From Beijerinckia sp. 28-YEA-48 (lineage in GTDB: Bacteria; Pseudomonadota; Alphaproteobacteria; Rhizobiales; Beijerinckiaceae), in NCBI RefSeq assembly GCF_900104955.1, contig NZ_FNSI01000001.1, positions 4,746,001 through 4,810,000 of the forward strand: a stretch of DNA of 64,000 nucleotides. Reading direction: 5' to 3'. Each line of letters begins with the position of its first letter. The stretch's first letter is position 1. Shown piece after piece: positions 1 through 9,825 of the stretch. A program made the translations under genes and the position numbers. The notes below the pieces were generated by a model. It saw nothing but the letters and a program-made list of their open reading frames with translations. It did not search any database and was not told the DNA's origin.

Positions 1-2356
1 AAGCCAACAACGACAGCGTCCGTGCCGCCGGCGAGGAAGCGTCGGTGGCGCTGCTGCGCGCGATCCTGGTGATGCCGCCGCTGCCTGTTGGCGTGCGATC
101 GATCTGCGAACGCCGGCCGCCGCCAGGCTGGAACTGTTGCATCGTCGGTTGCGGCTGCGCCGGCGTGAAGGGCGTCATGCCACCCAAATTGCCACCCATG
201 ACGGCGGCGGGCGGCGGCACGCGGGGCAACTGCCCGAGCATATTGGCTATGCCTTCGAGATCTTGACGCAGAGCATCGCCGCCGGCGCCTTGAGAGGTGC
301 CGCGGGTGGCGAGAGCGTCCTCCGCCTGCTGGGTCGTCCAGATCGTGCCCTCGGGCGCTTTCTCCGCGTTACGCGGCTCGCTCGCGGTGGTTATGCCGTT
401 CCATCCCGGCAGCAGTGCAAAGCCGTAGCGCTCATAGGGCATCGGTCCGACACCAGGCACGCGCCGCGCCACGAGCGGATAAGGGCCACGATAATATTCC
501 GTCGCCATCGGCGTCAGCGCCATGGTGCCGCTGGCGGCGATCGGCATCGGCTTGCCGAACCATTTGCCGGACGAGGCAAAGCGCAGCGGATTCTCCGGAC
601 CGATCGCAACCGGGAATTCCTGCGGATTGAGCTTCGGCATCGGTGGTGCCGCCGTCTGCCACGATCCATAGCCCTGCTGCATCGGCGTAAACTGCTGCAC
701 GCTGCCGCCGTTATAGCCAGGGCGTAGACCGCCGGGTCCAGCTCCAGGTCCCGGTCCCGTTGTGCGCGGTGCCGCCTGGCCGAGATACATGGTCTGTTGC
801 CCAGCAAAGGAACTTTGCGCCGCGTAATAGCCGTTCAGCATCTGCTGGCGCTGCTTGGGCGAAGCGCTTTGCAGATCGCAGGAGGTCGGCGGCTTGCGGA
901 CGCCGTCGGGGAAGACCAGCTCGATGACCTTCGGGAAAAGGCCGTCGTAGCGGTTGATCAGCTCGACATATTCCTTCATCCGCTTGGTGCGGCGCGCGGA
1001 GACGGCGAGGCCATAGACGGTTCCCTCTTTCGGGAACCAGGCGGCGGCGCGGGAGAACCATTCGTAGGCGGTGTCGAACTGGCAGGAGTTATAGGCATAC
1101 CAGGCGAGCGCCTGAGCGCCTTCACCCGAGCCGATGTCCATCGTCACCTGCGCATAGCGCAACAGCCGCTCCGGTTCGATATAGGGCGGCACTTCCTTGG
1201 TGAGATCGCGCTCGAGAATATCGATGAAGAGGATGGCGTTGTTGATCAGCGGCTGCCGCCAAGCATAGGCGACTTCCTCGGTCTCGCGATACATGCCGAG
1301 TTCGCGCAGCGAATGGGCGAGACCATGGGCGATCATCGCATCGCCGCCGCGCTCAAGCGCCAGCTTGAACCATTCCAGCGCTTCGCGGAACGCCTTGGCC
1401 TTGTAATAGTACCAGGCGACGAGGCCGGCCTGGTTGGGATCGCTCGCGCTGCGGGCGTAATCCTCGAAGGTCTTCAGCTCTGGCGCCGGAACTTCGTCCC
1501 GCCGCTCATCATGCAGATAAGCGCTGATGCGCATGCGCGTGACGTCGGTTTGCATCCGGGCAAATTCATCGTTCTTGCCCATGGCGATCAGCTGTTCGAC
1601 ATCGGACGTGCGCAAGGTCGCCATCGCCTTCTGGATGGTGGCGAGGCGCACGTCGGATTCGCGGTTCATCGTCAGGATCGACTTGTAGGTCTGGAGCGCA
1701 TCCTGCGTCTGTTTGGTCTTGGCATAGGCCTCGGCGATCGCCCACAACACGTCGACGTCGGCGTCTTCCGAATTGAAATTGTCTTTCTTAAGGGTGTCGA
1801 GCAGGTCCTGCAGCCGGCCGCTGTTGAAGAGGCCGAGAATGCGGTTGCGCTGGGTTTTCCGCGCCAGTTTTTGCGTCAGCTCGGCGGACGGATTCCAGCC
1901 GGGCTCGCTGCGCCCGCGCTGATCGATGGCGGCCCGCAAATCGTCGAGTTGATCGGCGGCGAACAAATCCCAGAAGGCTTGTTCGTCCTCACCGCCCGTC
2001 TTGCTCTGATCATAGAGATCGGCCGGCGCTTCCCAGCCCGGATAGAGCCGTTGCAGGCGGCGCATTTCCGTCTGCACGCGCTGGGTCTGGTTGAGCGAGG
2101 CGTAGTAACGCAGAGCTGAATCGTCGACTGTCTCGCCCGGTCCCAAAGGCAAGCCGAGGCCAGGCAGCGATTGCACGGTCTCTCTGGACGCGGGCCGCTG
2201 TGGATCAATCGGTCGGGCCGGCACCGGCGCGATCGCCGGGCGTGGCTGTGCGCCATCGACGATGAAATCGCTTTGGCCAAACGCCGTCGACGCCGCGACA
2301 AGCGCGGCGGCGCAAACGCTCAGGCTCAGGAGCCGCGATTTCAATTTCTGAGGCAT
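1..2356 (-). CDS. TPR-repeat protein of the cellulose synthase operon (3' end beyond window)
   Basis: An open frame of 785 codons begins at the ATG at 2356 and is still open at position 1. The N terminus is a Sec-type signal peptide (about residues 1-27, ending ASTAFG/QS). Residues about 60-480 are helical with TPR/Sel1-like segments such as AEAYAKTKQTQDALQTYKS and AWYYYKAKAFREALEWFKLA. After that the chain turns Pro/Gly/Gln-rich. It overlaps the 3' end of bcsZ by 16 bp, so it is the distal gene of the bcs operon. By position and TPR content it is the periplasmic scaffold expected in such operons (BcsC- or BcsK-like). No outer-membrane beta-barrel is visible in the part present, so I do not assign a symbol. 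Confidence 0.8.
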   Translation of the reverse strand, partial: MPQKLKSRLLSLSVCAAALVAASTAFGQSDFIVDGAQPRPAIAPVPARPIDPQRPASRETVQSLPGLGLPLGPGETVDDSALRYYASLNQTQRVQTEMRRLQRLYPGWEAPADLYDQSKTGGEDEQAFWDLFAADQLDDLRAAIDQRGRSEPGWNPSAELTQKLARKTQRNRILGLFNSGRLQDLLDTLKKDNFNSEDADVDVLWAIAEAYAKTKQTQDALQTYKSILTMNRESDVRLATIQKAMATLRTSDVEQLIAMGKNDEFARMQTDVTRMRISAYLHDERRDEVPAPELKTFEDYARSASDPNQAGLVAWYYYKAKAFREALEWFKLALERGGDAMIAHGLAHSLRELGMYRETEEVAYAWRQPLINNAILFIDILERDLTKEVPPYIEPERLLRYAQVTMDIGSGEGAQALAWYAYNSCQFDTAYEWFSRAAAWFPKEGTVYGLAVSARRTKRMKEYVELINRYDGLFPKVIELVFPDGVRKPPTSCDLQSASPKQRQQMLNGYYAAQSSFAGQQTMYLGQAAPRTTGPGPGAGPGGLRPGYNGGSVQQFTPMQQGYGSWQTAAPPMPKLNPQEFPVAIGPENPLRFASSGKWFGKPMPIAASGTMALTPMATEYYRGPYPLVARRVPGVGPMPYERYGFALLPGWNGITTASEPRNAEKAPEGTIWTTQQAEDALATRGTSQGAGGDALRQDLEGIANMLGQLPRVPPPAAVMGGNLGGMTPFTPAQPQPTMQQFQPGGGRRSQIDRTPTGSGGITRIARSSATDASSPAARTLSLLA

Positions 2357-3474
2357 GAAGCATACCTCATCTGAATCGCCAGCAACGTCATCATATGCAG
2401 GGTCGTCGGATAGTAATTGTCGGCGTCGCGCGTCGCCCGCAGATTGGCGGGGATCTGTGTCTGATCGACGGCACAAGACACCAAGGCCGCGATGCTCGCA
2501 TAGCCGGCTTCGCTCAGCTGTTCGACTTCGCGACCAGAACTTACTTCAATGGCCGCGACCGTGCCGCGCTTGCGGTTGGCCCAAGCGTAGAACGGTGCGT
2601 AGCTGTCCCAATCGCCGACGCCGGCCCAAGCCATGTAGAGCGGAATGCGGATCGAATTATAGGAGAACTGCGCTGGAAAGCCGTCGGCTGGCCGGATGCC
2701 GCTGTCGCGGATGGAGATCCATTCGGTCGGCAGATTCTGCGGGCCAAAGCGCGCCGTCTTCATCAGGTCGAGGCCGGTCTGCGTCAGCCCGTTCCAATCG
2801 AGCTCGGGCGCGACGAGATAAAGCCGCGAGAAGGCCGGAAACACATAATAGGACAGGTTCAGCACCGGGCCGTCGGGTCGATCGCCGGCGGAGAAGCCGT
2901 TGATCGCCGGCAACAGCAGCGCGCCCTGCTGGCTCTTGAACAGAACCAGCTTGCGGCCGACTTCAACGGCAATGCGCCGCCCGGCAATATAATAGGAGAC
3001 ATCGGCCCATAGCTCGCCGGCTTCGGCGAGCGCCCAGGCGACGAGAATATCGCCGTCGCTGGCATTGTTCATGTCCGAGACGCCAGGGCGATGATTGGGC
3101 GACCAGCGCCAGGCCATCAGCTGATCGTCGCGCACCATCAGATTGGCGCGCGTCCAGGTCCAGATGCGGTCGAACGTCGAGCGGTCGTTGGCGGCGACCG
3201 CCAGCAACATCGCATAGCCCTGGCCTTCGCTATGGCTGATGAGATCGTTGGCGGTGTCGACGACGCGGCCGTTGTTGGTGATGAAGCGCGCCTTATAGGC
3301 CTGCCAATATTGCAAGGCCTTGAACGTGCCGCCGAGCGGCAGCACGCGCGCATCCAGGGCGAGAGCGCGCCGCGGCTCGCTCGCCGGCACATTGGCCGGC
3401 GTCACGGTCTGCGCCTGGACTGAGGACGCAAACAACAGCGAGGCGGTCACGATCGCCTTCAGGATACGCATCAT
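2341..3474 (-). CDS. bcsZ: Periplasmic endo-1,4-beta-glucanase (cellulase, GH8) BcsZ
   Basis: Encodes 377 aa with a signal peptide (residues 1-22, cleavage near VQA/QT). The GH8 signature SEGQGYAML lies at residues 82-90, so Glu83 is the likely general acid; the conserved NNASDGD stretch follows at 136-142. Length is close to E. coli BcsZ. BcsZ hydrolyses beta-1,4-glucan in the periplasm and is needed for normal cellulose export or editing. The start is chosen at 3474 because its ATG overlaps the bcsB stop codon (ATGA); the frame stays open upstream, but that part shadows bcsB. A start one codon later (3471) is also possible. Confidence 0.93.
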   Translation of the reverse strand: MMRILKAIVTASLLFASSVQAQTVTPANVPASEPRRALALDARVLPLGGTFKALQYWQAYKARFITNNGRVVDTANDLISHSEGQGYAMLLAVAANDRSTFDRIWTWTRANLMVRDDQLMAWRWSPNHRPGVSDMNNASDGDILVAWALAEAGELWADVSYYIAGRRIAVEVGRKLVLFKSQQGALLLPAINGFSAGDRPDGPVLNLSYYVFPAFSRLYLVAPELDWNGLTQTGLDLMKTARFGPQNLPTEWISIRDSGIRPADGFPAQFSYNSIRIPLYMAWAGVGDWDSYAPFYAWANRKRGTVAAIEVSSGREVEQLSEAGYASIAALVSCAVDQTQIPANLRATRDADNYYPTTLHMMTLLAIQMRYASCLRN

Positions 3475-6374
3475 GTACTCCGACCCACGCCCTTCAAGAA
3501 CCAGTGCGTGGCACACGCTAGAACCAGCGCCAGTATGAAGGCCAACAGAACGTAAATATTTCGATTCAGCGACAGCCAGCCGGCTGCGATCAGCCGCATA
3601 TTGTCGATCGACATCGGTTGCGTCGCCACCAACCGGGCGTTCTCGACCGGGATATCGACCATGGCGCCTTCGGCGGCGTTCAACACCGAGACACGGCCGC
3701 TGATCTGCTGCCAGACACGCGGGTCGATCAGACAGGCGACCGACTGCGCGAGCATGGCGGCGTTTGGCGCTGTCACCAGGGTGCGTACGCCGTCGGGGGT
3801 GCTGCCGGTCAGATCCTGGGCCATGACGAGCGAGGCTTGGCGGGTCAGGACCGGACGTTGGATGCGCACCTCGAAGTGGTCGCCGATCCAGCCGCGTGTA
3901 TCGCTGAAGAGAGAGCTGCCCCAATCGACGACACGGTTATAGGTGTTGACAGCTCTGCCAATGATGCCGCCCTGGTTGCGGATATTGGAATCCCACTCAT
4001 CGTAGAGACCCTTGTCCGCCTCGCCGATGGCGCCGACGGCGAACCGGTCGGTGGTGAATTTGGCTGAAGCCTCGGCGGTGCGATAGCCGCCTTGCGGCGT
4101 TGGCATGTGGCAGGCGGCGGGGAAGTTGCGTTGCAGGACGAGGCGATGGCGGGCCATGGCTTCGGTGCGCGTCAATTGATCGGACAGAGGCGCGGCTTCC
4201 GCATTCACCGCTTCGTTCCAATTGTCGAGGATGGCCTGCTGCTGCAGGCCGACGGATTTGAACGTGTCGCCTTGCACGGAGAGCGCCGGCGCGACGATCA
4301 GGGCGGGGCCTTGTTCCGCGGTTGGCGCGCTCAAGGTCAATTCGAAATCGATCGGCTTACCGGCGGAGGTGGCAAGGCGCGTGGCGATGGTCGCGGCAGC
4401 GCCAATCGCTTCCTTGCTTGGCGCTGGCACATAAAGCACCGGGCGCTTTTCGGCGGCGGCGTAGGGGAAGGCGCCGGTCGCGGTCACCGCAAGGTCGGGC
4501 ATGCGGCCGATGCGGGCGATTTTCGGCAATTCGATCTCGGTCGAATCGAGCAACAGGAAGCGTTTTTGGCCGGTGATGGCGGCGAGGGGGTCGCAAGCCG
4601 TGTCGCTGGGAACCGCCAGTTGCGCCTCGATTTCGATGCGGTTGAGGCCGGGGCGCAGGGTGCCGAGGGGAATCGGAATCGGATTGCGCTGGAAGACGTC
4701 GCCGCTGCTCTTGGGCAGGCTCAAGCTGACCGCGGTGCGGGTGTTGACGCTGACGACGACCTGGGCGCCGGCGCGCAAACCGGGCGCATAACCGCCGGCG
4801 AGGTCGAGAATCACTTTCGCATAATCGGCGGAATAGAAGTCCGGTGGCAGGACCACATTGAAGCCGACGCGGAAGAGGCGGCCGCTGAATTCCTGGCTGA
4901 TGACGCCGAGATCGCGCAGTTTGACGCGTTCGCCGCCGAACAGCCGATAGCCGGGGAAAGCCTGCGCGGCGCGAATGCCTTGCGGCGTGCCTTTCAGTTC
5001 CGACGAGATGGCGAACTGGCGTAGCGCCGCGTTCACATCTTCATCGGTGCGGCCGGTGAAGACCACGGTGGTGCGCTTGCCGCCGGAGGCCGGCACGATG
5101 ACGACGCGTGGCCCCAGCACCTGACCGACATTCATCGGCCCGAGCAGGCTGCCGATCTCGGCGATGGTGCCGATGGCGAGATTGATGCCATGGATGCCGT
5201 CGGCGAGCGGGCCGACATCGACGACGGTCTGCTGGAAGCGGCCGTAGAGCGCCAGCATCTGGGTGGCGCGGATGACGCGATCGATACCCGCGACGCTGGT
5301 CTTGCCGGGGATGACGGCGCGGATTGGCATGGCGCCCTGTTCGTCAACGGGCAGGGCGGCGAGTTCGGCGATATTGGTGACGGCGCCACTGCCCGAAAGC
5401 ACAAGGCCCGTCTGGGTCGGGTCGATCTGCGTCCACAATTCATAGGTCGCTTGCAGCGAGCAATCGACGCGATGGCGCTGCTCGGCCATGATGCGGATCG
5501 AGTTGAAGCCGGCTTTCATCAGGCCGTCGGGAATGTCGAAGACGGCGGTGCGCACGCCGCGCGAGCCGGTGATATTGGTGCGGCCGACCGTCTGATCGTT
5601 GATCATCAAGGTCAGATAGGACGCCTCCGGCATGACGGAGACCGCCGACAGAAAGCCGATCTGGAATTTCAGTCCACGCTGAATCTGGCTTTCGGTCATG
5701 TAGAGCGGCCATTCGGACGAACCGATTTCGCCGGTCAGGCGGAAGCCCTGCACATTGTTGGAGAGATGCCGCAGAACGACGCCGTTTTCCTTCAGCGAGC
5801 CGATATGGCTGGTGATGGGCTGGCGCGGCTGGGCCGTTGGCGTGAACGGTTTCGGCGCGGCCATTTGCGGCGAAGCTGGAATGGCGACCGGGGCCATCCC
5901 GGGCGCCGGCGCGACGGGGGCGGTCTGGGCCGTTGACGGGGCTTGCGCCACAGGGGCTTGAGCCACAGGGGCTTGAGCCATTGGGGCTTGCGCCACGGGC
6001 GCAGGCGCAACTGGCGCTTGAGCGACGGGGACCTGCGGTGCGGCGGCTGGCGCTTCAGCCGTCGTCGGCGCGGGGCCGAGGGGAATCTGGCGCGGCGGCG
6101 CGCGCGTCTCGGTGCTGGCCTGCGGGGGAAGCGACCGGCGCAATTGTTGGACGCCGTAGAGATCGGAGGGCGTTTGCGGCTGGGACGGCTGCGATGGTTG
6201 CGACGTCATCGGCTGTAGGCGCTGCAAGCTCGGCGGCGCGGTCGTGAATATCGGCTGCCCATGCGCGCTGGTGGCGGCCATGAGTATGACCGCGGCGAGC
6301 GTCTGCTTCGCTGCAAACGATATGGACCGGCTGTGACGCATTTTCTCTTGTCTGGTCCTTTGATCCTGTTTCAC
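3471..6374 (-). CDS. bcsB: Cellulose synthase regulatory/periplasmic subunit BcsB
   Basis: Encodes 967 aa, longer than the roughly 780 aa of E. coli BcsB. A signal segment lies around residues 18-39, followed by a Pro/Ala/Gln linker at about 91-186 with degenerate APVAQ repeats. The BcsB body of carbohydrate-binding and flavodoxin-like modules comes next. A C-terminal transmembrane helix (about 938-960) would anchor it beside BcsA, guiding the nascent glucan through the periplasm. The most upstream start is a GTG at 6374 that overlaps the bcsA stop (GTGA); an ATG 11 codons downstream is the alternative. The extended linker explains most of the extra length. Confidence 0.92.
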   Translation of the reverse strand: MKQDQRTRQEKMRHSRSISFAAKQTLAAVILMAATSAHGQPIFTTAPPSLQRLQPMTSQPSQPSQPQTPSDLYGVQQLRRSLPPQASTETRAPPRQIPLGPAPTTAEAPAAAPQVPVAQAPVAPAPVAQAPMAQAPVAQAPVAQAPSTAQTAPVAPAPGMAPVAIPASPQMAAPKPFTPTAQPRQPITSHIGSLKENGVVLRHLSNNVQGFRLTGEIGSSEWPLYMTESQIQRGLKFQIGFLSAVSVMPEASYLTLMINDQTVGRTNITGSRGVRTAVFDIPDGLMKAGFNSIRIMAEQRHRVDCSLQATYELWTQIDPTQTGLVLSGSGAVTNIAELAALPVDEQGAMPIRAVIPGKTSVAGIDRVIRATQMLALYGRFQQTVVDVGPLADGIHGINLAIGTIAEIGSLLGPMNVGQVLGPRVVIVPASGGKRTTVVFTGRTDEDVNAALRQFAISSELKGTPQGIRAAQAFPGYRLFGGERVKLRDLGVISQEFSGRLFRVGFNVVLPPDFYSADYAKVILDLAGGYAPGLRAGAQVVVSVNTRTAVSLSLPKSSGDVFQRNPIPIPLGTLRPGLNRIEIEAQLAVPSDTACDPLAAITGQKRFLLLDSTEIELPKIARIGRMPDLAVTATGAFPYAAAEKRPVLYVPAPSKEAIGAAATIATRLATSAGKPIDFELTLSAPTAEQGPALIVAPALSVQGDTFKSVGLQQQAILDNWNEAVNAEAAPLSDQLTRTEAMARHRLVLQRNFPAACHMPTPQGGYRTAEASAKFTTDRFAVGAIGEADKGLYDEWDSNIRNQGGIIGRAVNTYNRVVDWGSSLFSDTRGWIGDHFEVRIQRPVLTRQASLVMAQDLTGSTPDGVRTLVTAPNAAMLAQSVACLIDPRVWQQISGRVSVLNAAEGAMVDIPVENARLVATQPMSIDNMRLIAAGWLSLNRNIYVLLAFILALVLACATHWFLKGVGRST

Positions 6375-8656
6375 GCGGCCTTGGTTTCGATTTTCTTGCC
6401 GGCGGTTTCGGCGGACGGCGTCCCCGCCTTTGCCATTTCGACGAGTTTCTTCAGCATCTCGACGGACATTTCGGGCGCAGCATCTGCCTTATCGACGCTC
6501 TTCCGGTCGCCGATGTCCTTGCGCAGATAAGAGACCGCGCGGAACGGTTCGGTGATGCCCCACCAGACGAATTGGAGCGTGCCGGCGACGATGCTCTTGT
6601 GGGCGCGGCGCGTGGCGAGGAAGCGTGGCACGGCCTCGGAATCGGCATACATCAAGTCGGCGAGGACATAGTATTCGCGCGGCGTCAGATCGGCGAAGGC
6701 GAGACCGTGCACGACGACGCCCTTCACTGAGCGGCCGGGTTTCATCAAGACCGGCAAGGTCTCGGTGGTGATGATCTCGCCCATGGGGGTGATGCTCAGC
6801 CGACCGACAGCGCCTTCGTCCGCCAAGGTGGGTGCTGCATCCTCGAAGGTGATGGCGCAGCCACCGGCGGAGACATTGATGATCTTGACCGGATATTTCT
6901 TACCTTCGACCTCAACCTCGCCGCGGCGGTCGATGAGGAGGCGGGGATGGCGGTCAATCTGCTTGCGTTCGGCGACCGCGCCCAAGGCAACGCCGGCGAT
7001 CATCAGATTGAAGGCATTCCACGCGCCGACCACGAGCATCAGATCGCTGACGCCGGGTTCAAACATATAGCGCCAGCCAGCCATCGCGGCGCCGGCGAGC
7101 AGCAGGCCGTAGAGGGCAAAGAACGGCCACGCCAGTTCGGAGAGATGGTCGTTGTCCAGCGACAGACCCTTCGCCGTCACGTTGAACGTCGGCTTGCGCG
7201 GGCTGAGCGCCACCGAGAACAGTGCTTTGGAGAGGAAGACGCCCTGGACATATTCGTAAAGCTCGGACACCCAGGGCCAGCGCACACTGCCGTAGAGGTA
7301 GTTCTGCAGCATCAGGTTCACGACGATATAGGTCGATGTATAGGCGAAGGCCTCGTCGACGTTGGAGACAAAAATCTTCACGTCGAAGAAAATGTAGGAG
7401 AGCGGCGCCAGCATGAAGGTCAAGCGTGGCAGCGGGAAGAACCAGAACGACATGCTGGAGAGATAGGCGAGGCGCTGGATGGCATGCAGGCCGCGCTTGA
7501 ACAGCGGGTTCTTCAGAATCAAAATCTGGAACATGCCCTGCGCCCAGCGTGAACGCTGGCCGATGAAGGACACGAAGGTTTCCGGCTGCAGGCCAGCGAT
7601 CAGCGGCTTGTCGACGAAGACGCTGGTCCAGCCGGAGGAATGCAGGTCGAGCGCCGTCTCGCAATCCTCGGTAATGGTGACGCCGGAGAAGCCGCCAACG
7701 GATTCAAGCGCCGTGCGGCGCAGCAGGGCGGCGGAGCCGCAGAAGAACGAACCGTTCCATTTGTCGAGGCCGCGCTGCGTCACCGAATAGAACATCTCGT
7801 TTTCGGACGGCATGCGATCGAAGGTTTGCAGGTTCTTCTCGATCGGATCGGGATTGAGAAAGACGTGCGGCGTCTGCACCAGAAACAGTTTCGGGTCGCG
7901 GGCGAAATAGCCGACGGTCTCGCGGAGAAAGGCGCGGAAGGGCGCGTGATCGGCGTCGAACACGACGACGACTTCGCCGCGCGAGGCTTTCAGGCCATTG
8001 TTGAGATTGCCGGCCTTCGCATGTTCGTTGCGGGCGCGCGTCAGATATTTCGTGCCCATCTGCGCGCACAGCGCCTGCAAGTCGACGCGGCGCTGGCGGG
8101 CGGCTTCGGCCTTGCCGGGGTTCGTATCGTTGCACTTCTGATCGGTGCCGCCGTCGTCGAGCAGCCAGACCGTCAGCTTCTCGCGCGGATAATCCATCGA
8201 CATGGCGGCGGCCATGGTGGTGGCGAGAATATATTCGTCCTCGTTGTAGGACGGGATGAAGACGTCGACCGTCGGCAGGGCCTCATCTTCGTCGCGCGGC
8301 AGCGGCGCCCGTTGCAGCGGGTCGGCGTTGATGATCAAGCTGATGAACAGGATCATCACGCAATACATCTCGGCCATCAGCAGGAAGACGCCGAGGGAAA
8401 AGCCGAGCATGTCGGTTGCAGGCGGCAGCGTGCTGGTGAAGCGCCAGTAGAGGTAGCGCATGACCACGAAGGTGCCGAGCGCGAGGAACATCTGGCGGGC
8501 CAGTTTGCCGTGGCCGAATTTCCAAACGGCGATCATGGCAACGATGACAAAACAGCCGAGAGTCAGTTGCGTGCCGGTGCTGACCGGCTGGGTCAGAAAC
8601 AGGAACGCGGCCAGGCCAGACGTCAACCAGGCGGCGGTACGCAACACAGCAAGCAT
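6371..8656 (-). CDS. bcsA: Cellulose synthase catalytic subunit BcsA (UDP-forming)
   Basis: Encodes a 761-aa inner-membrane GT2 processive glycosyltransferase that polymerises UDP-glucose into cellulose and extrudes it. The catalytic motifs are intact: LLDDGG (165-170), DAD (234-236), FFCGS (304-308), TED (329-331, catalytic base), QRSRW (367-371) and the gating-loop FNVTAKG (491-497). Membrane helices flank the GT domain. The C-terminal PilZ domain keeps NVSAGG (594-599), but the preceding RxxxR site reads DRHPR (568-572), so its first Arg appears to be Asp. It starts the tightly overlapping bcsA-bcsB-bcsZ-TPR gene string; bcsS lies 287 bp upstream on the same strand. Confidence 0.96.
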   Translation of the reverse strand: MLAVLRTAAWLTSGLAAFLFLTQPVSTGTQLTLGCFVIVAMIAVWKFGHGKLARQMFLALGTFVVMRYLYWRFTSTLPPATDMLGFSLGVFLLMAEMYCVMILFISLIINADPLQRAPLPRDEDEALPTVDVFIPSYNEDEYILATTMAAAMSMDYPREKLTVWLLDDGGTDQKCNDTNPGKAEAARQRRVDLQALCAQMGTKYLTRARNEHAKAGNLNNGLKASRGEVVVVFDADHAPFRAFLRETVGYFARDPKLFLVQTPHVFLNPDPIEKNLQTFDRMPSENEMFYSVTQRGLDKWNGSFFCGSAALLRRTALESVGGFSGVTITEDCETALDLHSSGWTSVFVDKPLIAGLQPETFVSFIGQRSRWAQGMFQILILKNPLFKRGLHAIQRLAYLSSMSFWFFPLPRLTFMLAPLSYIFFDVKIFVSNVDEAFAYTSTYIVVNLMLQNYLYGSVRWPWVSELYEYVQGVFLSKALFSVALSPRKPTFNVTAKGLSLDNDHLSELAWPFFALYGLLLAGAAMAGWRYMFEPGVSDLMLVVGAWNAFNLMIAGVALGAVAERKQIDRHPRLLIDRRGEVEVEGKKYPVKIINVSAGGCAITFEDAAPTLADEGAVGRLSITPMGEIITTETLPVLMKPGRSVKGVVVHGLAFADLTPREYYVLADLMYADSEAVPRFLATRRAHKSIVAGTLQFVWWGITEPFRAVSYLRKDIGDRKSVDKADAAPEMSVEMLKKLVEMAKAGTPSAETAGKKIETKAA

Positions 8657-8900
8657 CTGACTCGAACTCCAGCGCGACGCATTAACCCTAAAACGGAAGA
8701 TGTAACGAAGGACTTAACATCCTGACTCTCTTCGAATTTCGGGCGATACTTGTCGTTAACGGTGTGTTGCCCCGACCATGGCAAAGCGCGCCTATGGGCG
8801 TAACCAATTGAGAAACACGTGAGCTAAGAGTCGGTTAAAGGCCGGCCAGAAATTGCCTCTGACCGGGTCCAGGTTTCTGTTTTCTTGCTGTTTGGCCGTA

Positions 8901-8946
8901 GTTTCTTCACGCGAGCCGCAACCGCGCTGCGCTCGAAAATGCCCTA
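8901..8946 (-). repeat. Dispersed palindromic repeat, family B, copy 1 (overlaps bcsS stop)
   Basis: Read on the minus strand it contains CTAGGGCATTTTCGAGCGC followed by CTCGCGTGAAGAAA. It matches the copies at 9881-9945 and 31411-31463. The TAG of its conserved CTAG start is the bcsS stop codon, so the repeat abuts and terminates the reading frame. Confidence 0.7.
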
Positions 8947-9693
8947 GAAGGTGATGCGGGCGTCGAGAATGCCGTAAAAGCCGGTGCCGCGCACGCGGTC
9001 GCTGACATAGCCGCCTGACAGTCCAAACTGCAGTGAGCCGAACTGGATGCCGGTGATATGGGCGCCAGCGCGCCACTGGCTGTAGAAATTATCGCCGAGG
9101 AAGAGAACCTCGGGACCGACAAAGATGCGGTCGATGATGGCGATGCCGGCCTTCAGGCGGGCATAATAGGCCTTATGCGCGGTGGAGAACGAAAATACAC
9201 CCGAGACCATCGTGTAGTCGGTTGGGTTGGCGTAGAAATCGGCCGAGACCTTCATACCGCCGGCCATGCCGGCCGATTTGTTCTGGATGTCGACCTTATC
9301 GAGCGTGTTATTGGCCACTTCGCCGCCGATATAGCCGGCGAAGCTGGCGTTACGCGTCACCCATTCATAACCGACCAATAATGAGCCGCTGGCCTGATCG
9401 CCCCTGACGCGGCCGACGCCCGGTGTCGTCGATATATAAGCAAAGGAGCCGAGGAGACCGCTGGCGCGGAGGCGGACGCCGCTCTCCTCCAATTTGCTGA
9501 ACGGTGCGATCGTGCCGATGATCGTGCCATGGGCCGTGTCCTGGGACGTTCCGGTCAACGATAAGTCGATGGCGACGCTGGGGCGCGTGTCGTTCTGCGG
9601 CGTGCGCGGCGCGCCCGTATACCAATCCTGGGCCTGCGCGGCCGTGGCGCCGGCGGCGATGACCGCGGAAAGAAAGAGAACTCGACAACCCAT
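8944..9693 (-). CDS. bcsS: Cellulose biosynthesis protein BcsS
   Basis: Encodes 249 aa with a clear signal peptide (about 1-21, AAQA/QD). The rest is rich in alternating small and aromatic residues, ends in an amphipathic strand (DARITF) and looks like a small outer-membrane beta-barrel. Sequence character and position directly upstream of bcsA fit the BcsS family found in hyphomicrobial cellulose operons; its biochemical role is not established. The 287-bp gap to bcsA could hold a second promoter. The stop codon falls inside a dispersed repeat (8901-8946), so the natural C terminus may have been set by repeat insertion. Confidence 0.8.
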   Translation of the reverse strand: MGCRVLFLSAVIAAGATAAQAQDWYTGAPRTPQNDTRPSVAIDLSLTGTSQDTAHGTIIGTIAPFSKLEESGVRLRASGLLGSFAYISTTPGVGRVRGDQASGSLLVGYEWVTRNASFAGYIGGEVANNTLDKVDIQNKSAGMAGGMKVSADFYANPTDYTMVSGVFSFSTAHKAYYARLKAGIAIIDRIFVGPEVLFLGDNFYSQWRAGAHITGIQFGSLQFGLSGGYVSDRVRGTGFYGILDARITF

Positions 9694-9825
9694 GACGCCG
9701 ATAACCCGTACTCGACCGTTGATGGTTGCGCGCGCCGAATGTCGGCGGCGAAACGCTCGGTATTCCAGCCGAGTATCGGGGGAGGGATTTACGCGGGAGT
9801 TAATCGAAAGCCGTTAGAATTTGTT

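Noticed and set aside
797-2119. 440-codon open frame on the plus strand at the left edge
   Set aside because: It is the shadow of the minus-strand TPR gene, which has a signal peptide, repeat structure and an operon overlap with bcsZ.
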